This document shows, piece after piece, positions 7,953 to 9,112 of a stretch of 9,112 bases of DNA (the stretch's first letter is position 1; the number at the start of each line of letters is the position of its first letter). The DNA lies in NCBI GenBank assembly GCA_028816945.1, contig JAPPQG010000171.1:1-9112 (forward strand). The letters run 5' to 3'. The DNA is from Alphaproteobacteria bacterium (GTDB lineage: Bacteria > Pseudomonadota > Alphaproteobacteria > RS24). Both the position numbers and the translations under genes were made by a program. The notes under the pieces are model-generated. The model saw only the letters and a list, made by a program, of their open reading frames with translations. It ran no database searches and was not told the origin of the DNA.

Positions 7953-9112
7953 TACACAGTTTCCCGCACAGCAGAGGTGATTTTTTCAGCCGCATCAGCC
8001 AAATTATCAGCTGGGATAATGGCTAGGTTGGACTCAGCCATTAATTTTTTCCCCTCATCTACATTTGTCCCCTCCAAGCGCACGACAAGCGGGACGCGCA
8101 AACTTAATTCTTTTGCTGCCGCCACCACACCTTCGGCAATAATATCGCAATGCATAATGCCGCCAAATATATTTATCAAAATGCCCTGTACATTTTTGTC
8201 AGACAAAATAATTTTGAACGCTTCGGCAACTTTTTCCTTATCCGCCCCGCCGCCAACATCTAAAAAATTAGCCGGTTCAGCCCCGTAAAGTTTGATAATA
8301 TCCATAGTCGCCATAGCCAAGCCCGCCCCATTAACCATACAGCCAATTGTGCCGTCCAATTTAATATAATTTAAGTCATGTTTAGAGGCTTCAATTTCAG
8401 CGGGATCTTCTTCGCCTAAATCGCGCAACTCGACAATTTCAGGGTGGCGATAGAGGGCATTGCTGTCAAAAGTCATTTTGGCATCTAAACAAATTAACTC
8501 CCCTGCTTTCGTGACAATAAGCGGGTTAATTTCCAAAAGACTCATATCTTTTGCCACAAAGGCTTGATAGAGTTTTTCTATCAAAGCGACGGTTTGCTGT
8601 ACTTGCGCGCCTTTCAGGCCAAGCGCATAAGCAATATGGCGACCATGATAGGCACACGCGCCAATCGCCGCATCAATCGGTAGGGTGGTAATTTTCTGTG
8701 GTTGTTTGGCCGCCACTTCTTCAATATCGACACCACCTTCGGTCGAGGCAATAAAGGCGATTGCAGATGAGGCACGGTCGACCACAGCTGAGAGATAAAA
8801 TTCGCGCGCAATATCCATACCCTCTTCAATATAAAGACGGCTGACTTCACGCCCTTGCGGGCCGGTCTGGTGTGTGACTAAATGTTGGCCGAGCATTTGA
8901 GACGCCAAAGCCTGCACCTCTTCTAAGGAGCGCGCTAATTGCACGCCGCCTGCTTTGCCGCGCCCGCCAGCATGAATTTGCGCTTTGACGACCCATAAAG
9001 AGCCACCAAGCCTTTTGGCAACTGCCACCGCTTCACCCGCCGAAAAAGCGACCCCGCCACGCGGCACAGGCATATCAAAAGCCCGCAAAATCTGTTTTGC
9101 CTGATATTCATG
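7952..9112 (-). CDS. sucC: Succinyl-CoA synthetase beta subunit (lacks about three N-terminal codons)
   Basis: This ATP-grasp subunit binds nucleotide and succinate and works with SucD. The frame stays open to the window edge and the first visible residues are HEYQAKQIL, which match the conserved start of SucC (MNLHEYQAKQL in E. coli). The real ATG is therefore about three codons beyond the window. With that offset, the nucleotide-binding lysine in [16 protein letters not shown] (visible residue 43) falls at 46, the E. coli position. A TTG at 9086-9088 could be mistaken for the start, but it would delete conserved residues. Other motifs are LLEINPL, the Mg-binding DAKM stretch, [29 protein letters not shown] and [11 protein letters not shown]. 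There are 386 visible residues, so about 389 in full, against 388 in E. coli. The stop TAA overlaps the sucD start by one base. The operon promoter, and possibly mdh, would lie upstream, outside the window. Confidence 0.97.
   Translation of the reverse strand, partial: HEYQAKQILRAFDMPVPRGGVAFSAGEAVAVAKRLGGSLWVVKAQIHAGGRGKAGGVQLARSLEEVQALASQMLGQHLVTHQTGPQGREVSRLYIEEGMDIAREFYLSAVVDRASSAIAFIASTEGGVDIEEVAAKQPQKITTLPIDAAIGACAYHGRHIAYALGLKGAQVQQTVALIEKLYQAFVAKDMSLLEINPLIVTKAGELICLDAKMTFDSNALYRHPEIVELRDLGEEDPAEIEASKHDLNYIKLDGTIGCMVNGAGLAMATMDIIKLYGAEPANFLDVGGGADKEKVAEAFKIILSDKNVQGILINIFGGIMHCDIIAEGVVAAAKELSLRVPLVVRLEGTNVDEGKKLMAESNLAIIPADNLADAAEKITSAVRETV

Noticed and set aside
7809..8288. Plus-strand open frame of 159 codons across the sucC-sucD junction
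   Set aside because: It is antisense to two conserved genes with intact motifs, with no family resemblance of its own.

Overview
The window looks like chromosomal DNA from an alphaproteobacterium of moderate GC (about half in the core genes by eye). The evidence is a minus-strand run in the order sucC-sucD-sucA-sucB-lpd, an arrangement typical of Alphaproteobacteria, together with the sequence style of the proteins. I cannot name a genus from the sequence alone.

Reading in the direction of transcription (from high to low coordinates): sucC (7952-9112, missing about three N-terminal codons beyond the window edge) overlaps sucD (7074-7952) by one base in a TAATG junction. Next come sucA (4008-7052), sucB (2700-3956) and lpd (1186-2634), with gaps of 21, 51 and 65 nt. 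Together they encode both subunits of succinyl-CoA synthetase and the E1, E2 and E3 components of the 2-oxoglutarate dehydrogenase complex, that is, the TCA steps 2-oxoglutarate -> succinyl-CoA -> succinate. All catalytic motifs I checked are present. A candidate sigma70-type promoter sits in the sucB-lpd gap.

After lpd, on the same strand and only 42 nt away, is a 236-codon gene for an HNH nuclease of McrA-like appearance (433-1143), possibly carried as the last gene of the transcript. A 50-nt gap (383-432) separates it from a convergent plus-strand gene fragment (1-382) encoding the C-terminal part of a VapC-like PIN-domain protein. That fragment is markedly AT-rich (about 36% GC by hand count), so the boundary near 383-432 marks the change from the conserved metabolic operon to accessory DNA.

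No gene-free stretch exceeds 65 nt. I saw no RNA gene, CRISPR array, insertion sequence or attachment site. Two small repeat tracts lie inside coding sequence: an imperfect 15-bp tandem repeat in lpd and a GCTT tetranucleotide tract in the sucB linker. Most of the window is an ordinary housekeeping operon. The points of interest are the nuclease and PIN genes at its end and the two repeat tracts. I do not see an undescribed system that I can defend.
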